A stretch of DNA of 64,000 nucleotides from Alteriqipengyuania flavescens (GCF_030406725.1 NZ_CP129107.1:682001-746000), one strand, 5' to 3'; positions 43,083 through 53,030 are shown, counted from the first letter of the stretch. The notes: generated by a model from the sequence alone, not told the origin. Made by a program: numbers and translations.

Positions 43083-43092
43083 ACCGATTGCC

Positions 43093-44913
43093 ATGCTGAT
43101 GAAGACCCCCGACGAACAGACTCTCGCCGCCCGCCTCAAGGCCCTGCGCGAAGAGCTGGCGAAACGCGGGCTCGACGGCTTCATCGTCCCCATTTCCGAC
43201 GAGCACATGAGCGAATACGTCGGCGATTATGCCCAGCGGCTGGAATGGATTTCCGGCTTCGCGGGCAGCGCCGGCAGCGCGCTGGTGATGCAGGACCGCG
43301 CGGTGATGTTCACCGACGGCCGCTACACGATCCAGGTGCGCGAGCAGGTCGATCCCGCGCATTGGGAATACGAAAGCGTGCCGCAGACCAGCATCGCGAA
43401 GTGGCTTAAGGAAAACGCGAAGGACGGCGCGCGCATCGGCTACGACGCGTGGCTGCACGACCGCGGCTTTGCGAAAGCGGTGCACGCCGTGCTGCAGGCC
43501 AAGGGCGGCGAGATCGTGGAAGTGGACGGCAATCCCATCGACGCCGTGTGGGACGATCGCCCCGCCCCCTCCCCGGCCAAGGCCCTGCCCTATGAGACAG
43601 AGCTGGCCGGCCGCTCCAGCGCCGAAAAGCGCGCCGAGATCGCCGAATGGCTGAAAGCCGAGAAGCTGGATGCGACCGTCATCTCCGCGCTCGACAGCGT
43701 TGCCTGGCTGCTCAACCTGCGCGGCGAGGACGTGACGCACACGCCCGTCACCCTGTCCTACGTCATCGCCCATGCGGACGGCACGGCGGACTTCTTCATC
43801 GCCGGCGAGAAGGTCTCGCCCGAACTGACCCAGCACCTGGGCAACGCTGTGCGCATCCGCGAGCGGATGGATTTCGAAGGCGCGCTGAAAGACATGAAGG
43901 GCAAGCGCGTCGCCGTGGACCCCGCCCTCTCGGTCGCCGCGATCCCGCAGGCGCTGGAAGAAGGTGGCGCGGTCGTGGTGGCGGAGCGCGACCCAACCAT
44001 CGTGCCCAAGGCGCGCAAGAACGCCGTCGAGCAGCAGGGCCAGCGCGACGCGCAGATCCGCGACGGTGCGGCGATTGCCAAGTACCTCCATTACCTTTCA
44101 GTCGAGGGTCCGAAGGGCGAGCTCGACGAGCTGAAGGCCGCCGCGCAGCTGCTCGCCTTCCGCAAGGAATATCCGGACCTAAAAGACATCAGCTTCGACA
44201 CGATCTCCGCCGCCGGACCGCACGCCGCCCTGCCGCATTACCGGGTGGACGAGAATTCCAACCTTCCGATCGAGCCGAACAGCGTCTTCCTGTGCGATTC
44301 TGGCGGCCAGTATCCGGACGGCACCACCGACATCACCCGCACCGTGTGGATCGGCCCCGATGCGCCGCCCGCCGAAGTGGTCGACCGCTTCACCCGTGTG
44401 CTCAAGGGGCACATCGCGCTTGCCCGGCAGGTCTTCCCCGATGGCACGACCGGCGGCCAGCTCGACGTGCTGGCCCGGATGCACCTGTGGCAGGCCGGCC
44501 TCGACTATGCCCACGGCACCGGCCACGGCGTCGGCGCCTATCTCGCCGTCCACGAAGGGCCGCAGCGCATTGCCAAGCCCGCGGGCGGGCAGGCTGGAAC
44601 CGGCGAGCCGCTGCGCAGCGGCATGATCTGTTCGAACGAGCCCGGCTTCTACAAGGCCGGCGAATACGGCATCCGGATCGAAAACCTCGTCATCATCCAG
44701 CCGAGCGACAAGAGCGGCGATTTCGGCGATTTCCTGGAATTCGAGACCACGACCTTCGCCCCGATCGACCGCACGCTGGTCGATGCAGAAATGCTCACTT
44801 CGGAAGAGCGTGACTGGTGGAACGCCTATCACGCGCGGACCCGCGAGCTGCTCGCGCCCCAGCTCGAAGGCGATGTGCTGGCTTGGCTGGAGGATGCCTG
44901 CCAGCCGATCTGA
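43093..44913 (+). CDS. Aminopeptidase P family Xaa-Pro peptidase (M24B)
   Basis: 606-residue metallopeptidase that removes N-terminal residues preceding proline; this length matches the three-domain aminopeptidase P form (two creatinase-like N-terminal domains plus catalytic pita-bread domain). The five metal ligands are seen in the catalytic part: two Asp in CDSGGQYPDGTTDITRTVW, His in HGTGHGVGAYLAVHEGP, Glu in SNEPGFYKAGEYGIRIEN, and Glu near LEFETTTFAPID. No signal peptide, so cytoplasmic. ATG 43093 is chosen; ATG 43099 is also possible. A candidate structured RNA directly precedes it, leaving only 10 bases before the start. Confidence 0.94.
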   Translation: MLMKTPDEQTLAARLKALREELAKRGLDGFIVPISDEHMSEYVGDYAQRLEWISGFAGSAGSALVMQDRAVMFTDGRYTIQVREQVDPAHWEYESVPQTSIAKWLKENAKDGARIGYDAWLHDRGFAKAVHAVLQAKGGEIVEVDGNPIDAVWDDRPAPSPAKALPYETELAGRSSAEKRAEIAEWLKAEKLDATVISALDSVAWLLNLRGEDVTHTPVTLSYVIAHADGTADFFIAGEKVSPELTQHLGNAVRIRERMDFEGALKDMKGKRVAVDPALSVAAIPQALEEGGAVVVAERDPTIVPKARKNAVEQQGQRDAQIRDGAAIAKYLHYLSVEGPKGELDELKAAAQLLAFRKEYPDLKDISFDTISAAGPHAALPHYRVDENSNLPIEPNSVFLCDSGGQYPDGTTDITRTVWIGPDAPPAEVVDRFTRVLKGHIALARQVFPDGTTGGQLDVLARMHLWQAGLDYAHGTGHGVGAYLAVHEGPQRIAKPAGGQAGTGEPLRSGMICSNEPGFYKAGEYGIRIENLVIIQPSDKSGDFGDFLEFETTTFAPIDRTLVDAEMLTSEERDWWNAYHARTRELLAPQLEGDVLAWLEDACQPI

Positions 44914-45016
44914 CCGCAAGCGTGCTCTGCCGGGCAGGGTCGTCTTGCTGCTCGCCCGATGTTCGCGTAATGTTCCAACCAGTCGCAAGGGTTTGCGAGT
45001 CGGCAGGAGCAAGCAG

Positions 45017-45415
45017 ATGATCGGTTACGTCACACTGGGCACCAACGATTTGCAGGGTAGCGCGCCCTTTTACGATGCCATTGCGAAAGAGCTGGGCGTC
45101 GGAAGGATGATGGATTTCGACACGTTCATCGCCTGGGGCGGCATGGACGGTAAACCGGGCGTCGCACTGACCCAGCCGTTCGATGGAAACGAGGCGAGCG
45201 TCGGCAACGGCACGATGGTGGCGCTGGAATGCAGCGGGCCGGAACAGGTGCGCAAACTGCACTCTATCGCGCTCAACGCCGGCGGCACGGACGAAGGTGC
45301 CCCGGGTCCGCGCGGCGATGCGGACGAGGGCGGGAATTTCTTCTACGCCGCCTATTTCCGCGACCGCGACGGCAACAAGCTCAACGCGTTCTGTATGACG
45401 AAGGAAAGGAACTGA
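45017..45415 (+). CDS. VOC (glyoxalase/bleomycin resistance) family protein
   Basis: 132-residue two-module VOC fold protein. It begins MIGYVTLGTNDLQGSAPFYDAIAKELG, the typical first beta-alpha module, and ends AAYFRDRDGNKLNAFC, where the metal-ligand glutamate of many VOC enzymes is replaced by Asn/Ala. Thus binding or lyase function is possible, but glyoxalase I activity is not supported. AGGAGC precedes the ATG. The cupin gene starts three bases after its stop, so both are likely co-transcribed. Confidence 0.88.
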   Translation: MIGYVTLGTNDLQGSAPFYDAIAKELGVGRMMDFDTFIAWGGMDGKPGVALTQPFDGNEASVGNGTMVALECSGPEQVRKLHSIALNAGGTDEGAPGPRGDADEGGNFFYAAYFRDRDGNKLNAFCMTKERN

Positions 45416-45418
45416 CCG

Positions 45419-45817
45419 ATGGCCAAGACGCACAAGCTCAGGGACGAATTCATCCACCTCGGCCTTGGCGCCACAGCCGTGCCGCAGTCACCCTTCGCGG
45501 GGATGGAGTGGTACGAGGCCTATGGCGAGCGGCATGGCGCGGACGGGGCCGAAGGCAGGCTGGTCTCAATGCATCGCTTCACCGAGGATTGGGACAGCTG
45601 GGAAGTCCATCCCGCCGGTAGCGAAGTGGTAATCTGCATCGAAGGCGCAATGGTTCTGACGCAGGAATGGCCCGACGGACGCACCGGACAGGTTACGCTG
45701 GCCGCCGGCGAATACGCGATCAACGAGCCCGGCGTGTGGCACACCGCCGACGTGGCCGAAAGCGCCACGGCGATCTTCATCACCTCCGGCCTCGGCACGG
45801 AGCATCGGCCCCGGTAG
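45419..45817 (+). CDS. Cupin domain protein
   Basis: 132 residues forming one cupin barrel. The metal-site pattern is partly kept (WEVHPAGSEVVICIEGAM as motif 1 with a His and Glu, and GVWHTADVAESATAIFI as motif 2 with the His). Small cupins are often oxygenases, isomerases or sugar-binding; the substrate is unknown. ATG 45419 comes after AAGGAAAGGAACTG. It forms a pair with the VOC gene. Confidence 0.85.
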   Translation: MAKTHKLRDEFIHLGLGATAVPQSPFAGMEWYEAYGERHGADGAEGRLVSMHRFTEDWDSWEVHPAGSEVVICIEGAMVLTQEWPDGRTGQVTLAAGEYAINEPGVWHTADVAESATAIFITSGLGTEHRPR

Positions 45818-45860
45818 CTGGCCGCGAAATTGGCCCTCGCATGAACGGCGCGCCCGTGCT

Positions 45861-45880
45861 GCGACACTTTGCGACACTTT
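45861..45880 (+). promoter_or_regulatory. Tandem 10-bp direct repeat upstream of the EF-hand/response regulator operon
   Basis: GCGACACTTT occurs twice back to back, and a third partial copy GCGACACC follows at 45903. Two head-to-tail half sites with a 10-bp period are the usual binding site of OmpR/PhoB-type regulators, and such a regulator is encoded downstream, so an autoregulatory operator about 150 bp before the EF-hand gene is likely. Confidence 0.5.
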
Positions 45881-46027
45881 CGCAGCGACCCGGCAAATTC
45901 ATGCGACACCTCGCCCCTAGAACGGCAAATGTGAGTTGCGAAGTCGCCGGGCCGGTCCCCTCTCCCTCCCCCCCCCGAAGGTCCGGCGCTTCGCAGCTCC
46001 CCCGATTTGTTCTAAGGAGCCGAAACC

Positions 46028-46573
46028 ATGAAGAGACTGACCATCGCAATCTCCACCGCCGCCCTGCTGGCCGGCGGCGCCGCCTACGCCCAGAGCGCAG
46101 ACCGCAACGCCGACACGACCCGCGCCGAAGCGATCGAGCGCACCGCAGAACGGTTCGCCAAGATGGACGCCAACGATGACGGCGTGCTCGATGCCGAAGA
46201 CCGCGAAGCGCGCGCCGGACAGATGTTCGACCGCCTCGACGCGAACGGCGACGGCATGATCAGCCGCACCGAGTTCGAAACGCACCATGCGGAGCGCCGC
46301 GAACAGCGCGCCGAACGTCGCGGTGAACGTGGCGAGCGCCAGGAACGTGAATGGGGTCGGCGCGGAGGCCGCGGCCATCGCGGCGACATGGCGATGATGC
46401 GCCGCGCCGACACCGACGGCAACGGCGCGATCTCGCAGGCCGAATTCCAAGCCGCCGCCCTCGCCCGCTTCGACCGCGCGGATGCCGACAACAATGGCGT
46501 CGTCACCGCGGCCGAGAAGCAGTCCGCCCGCGCCGCGATGCGCGAAACGCGCCAGCAGCGCCGCGGCAATTGA
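46028..46573 (+). CDS. Secreted EF-hand calcium-binding protein
   Basis: 181 residues with a signal peptide (MKRLTIAISTAALLAGGAAY, then AQ), so periplasmic. Four EF-hand loops are visible at about residues 47-58 (DANDDGVLDAED), 71-82 (DANGDGMISRTE), 128-139 (DTDGNGAISQAE) and 152-163 (DADNNGVVTAAE). The two pairs are separated by an Arg/Glu-rich linker (RREQRAERRGERGE and WGRRGGRGHRG), unusual in its charge. It is the first gene of an operon with the response regulator, which starts within its stop codon at 46570. It may sense calcium or another ion for the kinase, which is inference from order. Confidence 0.88.
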   Translation: MKRLTIAISTAALLAGGAAYAQSADRNADTTRAEAIERTAERFAKMDANDDGVLDAEDREARAGQMFDRLDANGDGMISRTEFETHHAERREQRAERRGERGERQEREWGRRGGRGHRGDMAMMRRADTDGNGAISQAEFQAAALARFDRADADNNGVVTAAEKQSARAAMRETRQQRRGN

Positions 46574-47310
46574 GCGAAGACGCACCCGTCCGGGTCCTGC
46601 TCGTCGATGACGAGCGGACCCTGCGCGAACCCCTGGCCGAGTATCTCACCGGCCAGGGGTTTGTCGTGACCGAGGCGGACAGCGCCGCCGCTGCCCGCTC
46701 GCGCCTGCTGGAAGGGCGCGCCGACATCGCGCTGGTCGATATCATGATGCCCGGCGAGGACGGTCTGTCGCTGACGCGGCACCTGGTCGAAGCGCAGGAC
46801 CTGCCGACCATATTGCTGACCGCCAAGGGCGAAGCGACCGACCGCATCGTCGGGCTGGAAATCGGCGCGGACGATTATGTCACCAAGCCGTTCGAGCCGC
46901 GCGAGCTTGTCGCCCGCATCCGCTCGGTCCTCCGCCGCGCGGGGCGCAGCGCAGAGGATGCCTATCCCGGCGAGACGGCGCGTTACGAATTCGAAGGCTG
47001 GCAGCTCGATCCGCTGAAACAGCGCCTGACCGATCCGGACGGCGCGACCGTACCGATCAGCACGACCGAATTCCGCCTCCTCACCGTCCTCCTCGACCAT
47101 CCGCGCCAGGTCATGCACCGCGACCGGCTGCTCGAAATGGTCAAAGGGCGCGAGGCCCATGCCTTCGACCGCGCGGTCGACAACCAGGTCAGCCGCCTGC
47201 GCCGCAAGATCGAGGCAGACCCGAAGGATCCGAAGCTGATCCAGACGGTGTGGGGCGGCGGCTATCGACTTGCCGCCGAAGTCCGCCGTGTGGCTGGACC
47301 GAAGGACTGA
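46570..47310 (+). CDS. OmpR-family response regulator
   Basis: 246-residue two-component regulator. The receiver has acidic residues D13/D14 (LVDDER), phospho-acceptor D57 in LVDIMMPGEDG, Thr in ILLTAKGE and Lys in VTKPFEP. The C-terminal winged-helix DNA-binding domain (FEGWQLDPLKQRLTD to RRKIEADPKDPKLIQTVWGGGYRL) places it in the OmpR/PhoB group. Start is TTG 46570, overlapping the EF-hand gene stop by 4 bp; no ATG lies in a better place. The kinase starts 5 bases after it. Confidence 0.95.
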   Translation: MSEDAPVRVLLVDDERTLREPLAEYLTGQGFVVTEADSAAAARSRLLEGRADIALVDIMMPGEDGLSLTRHLVEAQDLPTILLTAKGEATDRIVGLEIGADDYVTKPFEPRELVARIRSVLRRAGRSAEDAYPGETARYEFEGWQLDPLKQRLTDPDGATVPISTTEFRLLTVLLDHPRQVMHRDRLLEMVKGREAHAFDRAVDNQVSRLRRKIEADPKDPKLIQTVWGGGYRLAAEVRRVAGPKD

Positions 47311-47315
47311 ACGTC

Positions 47316-48719
47316 GTGCGCCTGTGGCCCCGCAGTCTGCTCGGCCAGATGCTGCTCGCCGTGGCGCTGGCGCTGCTGGTGGCGCAGTCAATCTCGGTCG
47401 TCCTGCAGTATCGCGCGGCGCAAGAGCGCGCCGCCGACCTCGTCGCCACCACCGTGGCCGTGCGTCTGGCTGAGCGAGTGGGGTCCGAGCGGATCGGCGA
47501 CGAGCGCCCCCAGCGTTTCGAACGCCGCCGCGGGCGCGGATCGGATCGCGGGTTGCGCCGGTTCGCGATCATCGAAACGGCCGCGCCGGAGTTGCCCGAC
47601 GCGCCGCGTCTGCCACGCCTCGAAAACGCCGTCCGCGACAGTCTCGACGGGCAGGCCATCGCCGTCACCGAGCTGCGCGCGCAGATCGTTGAAACCACCG
47701 CCGACCCGCTCGCGCGCCGGTTCCTCCAGGACCGCCCGCGCCTTGCCGCCCGGCGCCCGCTGCCCGGGCGGCTCGCTGTCATTTCCATCCTGCCGCAGGG
47801 CAGCGCCATGTGGCTGCAGGCCCGCGTCCCCGTGCCCGAACGGCCGGACGGCGCGCTGGGGGCGATCCTGCTCCAGACCCTCCTCCTCTACCTCGTCCTC
47901 ATCGGTATCCTGTGGCTGGTCCTGCGCCGCATCGTCGGTCCCTTGCGCGGCCTCACGGCCCGGGTGGAGGATTTCGCCCGTAGCCAGTCCGCCGCCGCGC
48001 CGCTGGAACCCGCCGGGCCGGACGAGAGCCGCCGCCTGATCGCCGCGCATAATGCGCTGGAAAGCCGGATCGTCGCCCTGCTCGACGAGAAGGACGTGAT
48101 GCTCGGCGCGATTGGCCACGACCTCAAGACTCCGCTCGCCGCGCTGCGCGTCCGCATCGAAAGCGTCGAGAACGAGGCTGCGCGCGCCAAGATGGTCGCC
48201 AGTATCGAGGATATCGCCCGGTCGCTCGACGACATACTGACGCTGGCGCGCGTGGGCCGGCCGACCGACGCGGCGGAGCGGATCGAACTGTCCGCCCTCG
48301 CCGCCGCGCTGGTCGAGGAATATGAGGATATGGGCGAGCCCGTGACACTGGGCGAAACCGCGCGCATGGCCGCCCCGGCGCATGCCACGTGGCTCAGGCG
48401 GGCGCTGCGCAACCTCGTCGGCAATGGCCTGCGCTATGCCGAAAATGTGCGGCTGTCGCTCGTCCGCGAAGGCAACGAGGCAGTCTTCACCGTGTCCGAC
48501 GACGGGCCCGGCATCCCCGATAAGGACATGGTCGCGATGCTGGAACCCTTCCGCCGCGGCGAAATGTCGCGCAACCGCGACACGGGCGGCGCGGGCCTGG
48601 GCCTCACCCTGGCGCGTGCCATCGCGCAGCAGCACGGCGGAACGCTGACGCTCGCCAACCGCGCCGCGACCGACGAAATGCCGTCCGGGCTCGACGCACG
48701 GCTTCGCATCCCGCTGTAA
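47316..48719 (+). CDS. Sensor histidine kinase of the EF-hand/OmpR operon
   Basis: 467-residue membrane sensor. Two transmembrane helices (about residues 10-27 and 190-210) enclose a periplasmic domain of about 160 residues that is Arg-rich (RPQRFERRRGRGSDR). After a HAMP domain the kinase core shows the phospho-acceptor His in GAIGHDLKTPLAAL at about 267, the N-box RALRNLVGNGLRYA, and the ATP-binding boxes VSDDGPGIP and TGGAGLGLTLARAIA. The start is GTG 47316, five bases after the response regulator stop. Together with the EF-hand protein this forms a plausible calcium- or cation-responsive system. Confidence 0.92.
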   Translation: MRLWPRSLLGQMLLAVALALLVAQSISVVLQYRAAQERAADLVATTVAVRLAERVGSERIGDERPQRFERRRGRGSDRGLRRFAIIETAAPELPDAPRLPRLENAVRDSLDGQAIAVTELRAQIVETTADPLARRFLQDRPRLAARRPLPGRLAVISILPQGSAMWLQARVPVPERPDGALGAILLQTLLLYLVLIGILWLVLRRIVGPLRGLTARVEDFARSQSAAAPLEPAGPDESRRLIAAHNALESRIVALLDEKDVMLGAIGHDLKTPLAALRVRIESVENEAARAKMVASIEDIARSLDDILTLARVGRPTDAAERIELSALAAALVEEYEDMGEPVTLGETARMAAPAHATWLRRALRNLVGNGLRYAENVRLSLVREGNEAVFTVSDDGPGIPDKDMVAMLEPFRRGEMSRNRDTGGAGLGLTLARAIAQQHGGTLTLANRAATDEMPSGLDARLRIPL

Positions 48720-48781
48720 TCGCTCGCCCGCGCGCCCGGTGGGTGATATTGCCCGCCATCCATATCCGGGGGAGCCCAAAC

Positions 48782-51469
48782 ATGCGTATATCCTTGATCG
48801 CCCTTTCGAGCGCGCTGGCACTGTCGGCGTGCGCCACCGTTCCCGCCCAAACCGCCTCCCCGGCGATGCCCGAGGCGGCCGGCCCGCAGCCGCTTTCCGC
48901 CAGCATCCCCAGCGACCTGCCGCGCGGCGCGGCGCCCAGCCACTATCGCATCCACATCGTGCCCGACATCGCCAACCTGACCTTTGCCGGGCGCGGTTCG
49001 ATCGAACTGGAAGTGTTCGAGCCGATCGACGCGCTGGTCCTCCACGCTAACGACCTCGAGATTACCGAGGCTCGGCTTTACAACCACGCGGGCGGCACGC
49101 GGTCGGACTTCAGCCAAGCGTTCGATGCCGAAAAGCAGACCGTCAGCTTCTCCGACGGCACGATAATCCAGCCGGGGCGCTATCGCTTCGACACGGTTTA
49201 CACCGGCACGATCAACCAGCAGGCGAACGGCCTGTTCGCGCTCGATTACCCGGACAAGCGGACGGGCGAGCCGACGCGCAGCCTGTTCACCCAGTTCGAA
49301 GCGCCCGACGCGCGCCGCTTCGCCCCGATGTTCGACGAGCCGAGCTACAAGGCGACGTTCGACCTCTCCGCCGATGTGCCCGCGAACATGATGGCGGTCG
49401 GCAACATGCCGGTGAAATCGGAAGAACCGATGGGCGCGCTGAAACGCGTCACGTTCGACACCAGCCCGAAGATGTCGAGCTACCTGCTGTTCTTCGCGCT
49501 GGGCGACTTCGAACGGATCACGGACACCGCCGCCGACGGGACCGTCACCGGCATCGTTTCGCCTGCGGGCAGCGGCGAACAGGCGCGCTACGCCCTGGAA
49601 TCGCTGACCCCGCTCAACGGCTGGTTCAACGACTATTTCGGCGTCGACTACCCGCTGCCCAAGCTCGATAACGTCGCCGCGCCCGGCAGCAGCCAGTTCT
49701 TCGGCGCAATGGAGAACTGGGGCAGCATCCTGACCTTCGAAAGCATCCTGCTGTTCGATCCGGCCAATTCCACCGCCTCCACCAGGCAGTCGATCTACGC
49801 CGTCCAGGCGCACGAGGTCGCGCACCAGTGGTTCGGCAACATCGTCACCATGGCGTGGTGGGACGATTTGTGGCTGAACGAAGGCTTCGCCAGCTGGATG
49901 GAAACCAAGACCACGGCGCGTTTCAATCCGGACTGGTACCCGCTGCTGGGCCGGGTCGGCGCGCGGGAAAGCGCCATGCGGCTCGACGCCTTTCCCACCA
50001 CCCACCCGGTGATCCAGGAAATCCGCACGGTCGAACAGACCAACCAGGCCTTCGACCAGATCACCTATTCGAAGGGCGAGGCGGTGATTTCCATGTTCGA
50101 AGCCTTTGCCGGCGAGGACGTGTGGCGCGACGGTATCCGCCGCTACATGGCACGCCACCAGTATGGCAACACGGTGAGCGAGGACCTGTGGCGCGCGGTG
50201 GAGGAAGCGGGCGCGACCGGCCTGGTCGATGTCGCGCGCGATTTCACCACCAAGGCCGGCATTCCGCTGGTGACGCTGAACAGCGCCACCTGCAGCGGCG
50301 GCAAGACCACGCTGGCGGTCAGCCAGGGCGAATACCGCCGCGGCGACTGGTCGGGCGTGACCGAGGCTGCACCGGACTGGCGCATCCCGCTGCTGATTTC
50401 CATCGACGGCGCCGCGCCGCAGCGCCGCGTGTTCGGCGAACAAAGCGCGACCTACACGCTCGACGGGTGCGGCACGGTGGAACTCAACGCCGGCCAGCTC
50501 GGCTATTTCCGCACGCTCTACCCCGCCGCCGAGCAGGCGAAGCTGGCGGCTTCGATGCGGCGGCAGGAACCCATCGACCAGCTCGGGATGATTGCCGATG
50601 CGCAGGCGCTGGGGGTCGGCGGTTACCAGGGCTACGCCCCCGCGCTCGACCTGCTGGCCGCCATGCCGGTCGATGCCAATCCGGTCGTTCTCCAGACCAC
50701 GGCGGGCGACTGGGGCGGCTATCACGGCTTGCTCAAGAGTGGCGGGCAGGACGAAGCGGCTGCCAAGCTGGCGGGCCTGATCCGCACCCGTTTCCGCCCG
50801 GTGCTCGATTCGCTCGGTTACGAACCGTCGCCCGATGAAACGATCCCGGAATCGAACCTGCGCTCCACCCTGCTCGGGATCATGGCCGCGGCCGGCGACG
50901 AAAGCGTGCAGGCGGAAGCCAGCCGGCGCTTCGCCCTGCTCGCATCGGACCCCGCCGCGCTCGACGGCCCGCTCAAGTCGCGCTGGCTGGGCATCGTCGC
51001 CAGCAAGGCAACGCCGGAGCAGTGGGAACTGCTGCTCAAGCTGGCGAGCGAAAGCACCAACACCGCCGAGCAGCGCACCTACTACAACCTGCTCGGCGCG
51101 GCGGAGGACGAGGCGCTGGCGCGGCGCACGCTGCAACTGGCGCTCAGCGGTGAAGTGCCGCTGACGGTGGCTGCGCAGCTCGCCGGATCGGTGGCGCAGA
51201 GCAACGGCGACCTCGCCGCAAACTTCGTGCTCGACAACCGGGCGACGATCGACGCGCTGGTCGACAACAGCGGGCGCTCCGGCTTCTACGCCCGCCTGTT
51301 CTACGGCGCGCGCGATCCGGCCACCATCGCCCGGATCGAGGCCTATCGCGACTCGCTGTCCTCCGACGCGCAGCGTCCGGTGAACCAGGCGCTCGACGCG
51401 ATTGCGGAGCGCCAGGCGGGCCAGCCGCGCGCGATCGCCGAAGTGGCCGCGTGGGTGATGGCGCAGTAA
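48782..51469 (+). CDS. M1 family aminopeptidase lipoprotein
   Basis: 895-residue zinc aminopeptidase of the M1 (aminopeptidase N) family. N-terminal lipobox ALSACATV follows a hydrophobic signal, so it is likely a lipoprotein attached to the outer or inner membrane. The exopeptidase motif GAMENWG lies at about residue 310 and the zinc site HEVAHQWFGN with the downstream Glu in LNEGFASW at about 343-366. The C-terminal third is the helical ERAP1-like domain. It would cut amino acids from peptides in the periplasm, in keeping with other peptidases in the window. Confidence 0.95.
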   Translation: MRISLIALSSALALSACATVPAQTASPAMPEAAGPQPLSASIPSDLPRGAAPSHYRIHIVPDIANLTFAGRGSIELEVFEPIDALVLHANDLEITEARLYNHAGGTRSDFSQAFDAEKQTVSFSDGTIIQPGRYRFDTVYTGTINQQANGLFALDYPDKRTGEPTRSLFTQFEAPDARRFAPMFDEPSYKATFDLSADVPANMMAVGNMPVKSEEPMGALKRVTFDTSPKMSSYLLFFALGDFERITDTAADGTVTGIVSPAGSGEQARYALESLTPLNGWFNDYFGVDYPLPKLDNVAAPGSSQFFGAMENWGSILTFESILLFDPANSTASTRQSIYAVQAHEVAHQWFGNIVTMAWWDDLWLNEGFASWMETKTTARFNPDWYPLLGRVGARESAMRLDAFPTTHPVIQEIRTVEQTNQAFDQITYSKGEAVISMFEAFAGEDVWRDGIRRYMARHQYGNTVSEDLWRAVEEAGATGLVDVARDFTTKAGIPLVTLNSATCSGGKTTLAVSQGEYRRGDWSGVTEAAPDWRIPLLISIDGAAPQRRVFGEQSATYTLDGCGTVELNAGQLGYFRTLYPAAEQAKLAASMRRQEPIDQLGMIADAQALGVGGYQGYAPALDLLAAMPVDANPVVLQTTAGDWGGYHGLLKSGGQDEAAAKLAGLIRTRFRPVLDSLGYEPSPDETIPESNLRSTLLGIMAAAGDESVQAEASRRFALLASDPAALDGPLKSRWLGIVASKATPEQWELLLKLASESTNTAEQRTYYNLLGAAEDEALARRTLQLALSGEVPLTVAAQLAGSVAQSNGDLAANFVLDNRATIDALVDNSGRSGFYARLFYGARDPATIARIEAYRDSLSSDAQRPVNQALDAIAERQAGQPRAIAEVAAWVMAQ

Positions 51470-51503
51470 TCCGATCCGGCGGGCCGATGCCGCGGGGGAA
51501 GCC

Positions 51504-53030
51504 CTAACGCATCAGCCCGCCGAGGATATTTCGCACGAAAGCGGTCGCCCCGGTCCGCAGCGGATCGGCGCTCGACTTGCGGCCCAGCACGGTGGCCACC
51601 GCGATAGAGGCCATCGAGCCGGCCGCCGCACGAGCTGCGCTCTTGCCCGCCTTCTCCCACATCGTCGGCGACTTGCGCGCTTCCTTGGCGACTTCGGCCT
51701 TGCCGACCTTTTCCACCTGTTCGGCGGTCGCGGCGGCATCGGCGGCCTTCTGTTCCAGCACTTCGGCCGCGCTTTCGCGGTCGACCGCGCTGTCGTACTT
51801 GCCTTCCACCGGGCTGATCGACTTGATGATCGCGCGTTCCTTGGCCGTCACCGGGCCGAGGCGCGAGCGCGGCGGCTTCACCAGCGTCCGCTGCACCACC
51901 GACGGCGCACCATCCTCCTGCAAGGTGCTGACCAGTGCCTCGCCGACACGCAGTTCGGTAATCGCCTGCTCCACGTCGAGGTCGGGATTGATCCGGAACG
52001 TGTCGGCGGCCGCCTTGATCGCCTTCTTGTCCTTGGGCGTGAAGGCCCGCAGCGCGTGCTGGACCCGGTTGCCGAGCTGGCCGGCCACTTCTTCGGGAAT
52101 GTCGATCGGGTTCTGGGTGACGAAATAAACGCCCACCCCCTTCGAACGGATCAGGCGCACGACCTGCTCGATCTTCTCCTCCAGCGCCTTGGGCGCGTCG
52201 TCGAACAACAAGTGCGCCTCGTCGAAGAAGAACACGAGCTTCGGCTTTTCGGGGTCGCCCACTTCGGGCAGCGTCTCGAACAGCTCGGCCAGCAGCCACA
52301 GCAGGAAGGTGGCGTAAAGCTTGGGGCTGCGCATCAGCTTTTCCGCCGCGAGGACATTGATGTTGCCGCGCCCCTGCTCGTCCAGCTTGATGAAATCGTC
52401 GATTTCCAGCGCCGGCTCGCCGAAGAACATGTCCGCGCCCTGGCTTTCCAGGCTGAGCAGCGAGCGCTGGATCGCCCCGATGCTCTGCTTCGACACGTTG
52501 CCGTATTTGGTCGTCAACTCCTTCGCATGTTCCGCCGTGTAGACGAGCATGGAGCGCAAATCTTCGAGGTCGAGCAGCAGCAGCCCCTCGTCGTCGGCGA
52601 AGCGGAAAACGATGTTGAGCACGCCTTCCTGCGTCTCGTTCAAATCCATCAGCCGGGCGAGCAGCAGCGGTCCCATTTCCGAAACTGTGGTGCGGATCGG
52701 GTGACCGTTCTCTCCGTAAAGGTCCCAGAACACCGCCGGATTATCGGAATAGGCATAGTCGTCCATGCCCAGTTCCCTCGCCCGGCTTTCCAGCTTGTCG
52801 GCGTGCTTGAACTGCGGGCTGCCGGGCATGGAAATCCCGGCGAGGTCACCTTTCACGTCGGCGACGAAGACGGGTACGCCGGCGGCGGAAAAACTCTCGG
52901 CCAGGCCCTGCAGCGTCACCGTCTTGCCCGTGCCGGTCGCGCCGGCGATCAGGCCGTGGCGGTTCGCCTGTCCCATGCGCAGGACCTGCCGCTCTCCATT
53001 TGCGCCAAGCCCGATGAAAATCTCGCCCAT
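51504..53030 (-). CDS. HerA/YjgR-type DUF853 ATPase
   Basis: 508-residue P-loop ATPase of the HerA/FtsK-like superfamily (DUF853, YjgR group). Walker A GATGTGKT is at residues 30-37, Walker B is in [16 protein letters not shown], and [25 protein letters not shown] is the conserved sensor region. The C-terminus has an Ala/Lys/Glu-rich helical extension ([19 protein letters not shown]) and a conserved hydrophobic last helix. Members may act as DNA translocases; the cellular role of this subgroup is not established. It converges on the M1 aminopeptidase and is divergent from pabBC. Confidence 0.9.
   Translation of the reverse strand: MGEIFIGLGANGERQVLRMGQANRHGLIAGATGTGKTVTLQGLAESFSAAGVPVFVADVKGDLAGISMPGSPQFKHADKLESRARELGMDDYAYSDNPAVFWDLYGENGHPIRTTVSEMGPLLLARLMDLNETQEGVLNIVFRFADDEGLLLLDLEDLRSMLVYTAEHAKELTTKYGNVSKQSIGAIQRSLLSLESQGADMFFGEPALEIDDFIKLDEQGRGNINVLAAEKLMRSPKLYATFLLWLLAELFETLPEVGDPEKPKLVFFFDEAHLLFDDAPKALEEKIEQVVRLIRSKGVGVYFVTQNPIDIPEEVAGQLGNRVQHALRAFTPKDKKAIKAAADTFRINPDLDVEQAITELRVGEALVSTLQEDGAPSVVQRTLVKPPRSRLGPVTAKERAIIKSISPVEGKYDSAVDRESAAEVLEQKAADAAATAEQVEKVGKAEVAKEARKSPTMWEKAGKSAARAAAGSMASIAVATVLGRKSSADPLRTGATAFVRNILGGLMR

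Noticed and set aside
42901-43092. Signal recognition particle (4.5S) RNA in the spacer before aminopeptidase P
   Set aside because: The conserved SRP loop (GGTCAGGTCCGGAAGGAAGC-like) is absent.
48434-51136. A 900-codon minus-strand frame opposite the sensor kinase end and the M1 aminopeptidase
   Set aside because: The plus strand encodes a complete aminopeptidase with GAMEN and the zinc site; the minus frame is a shadow.
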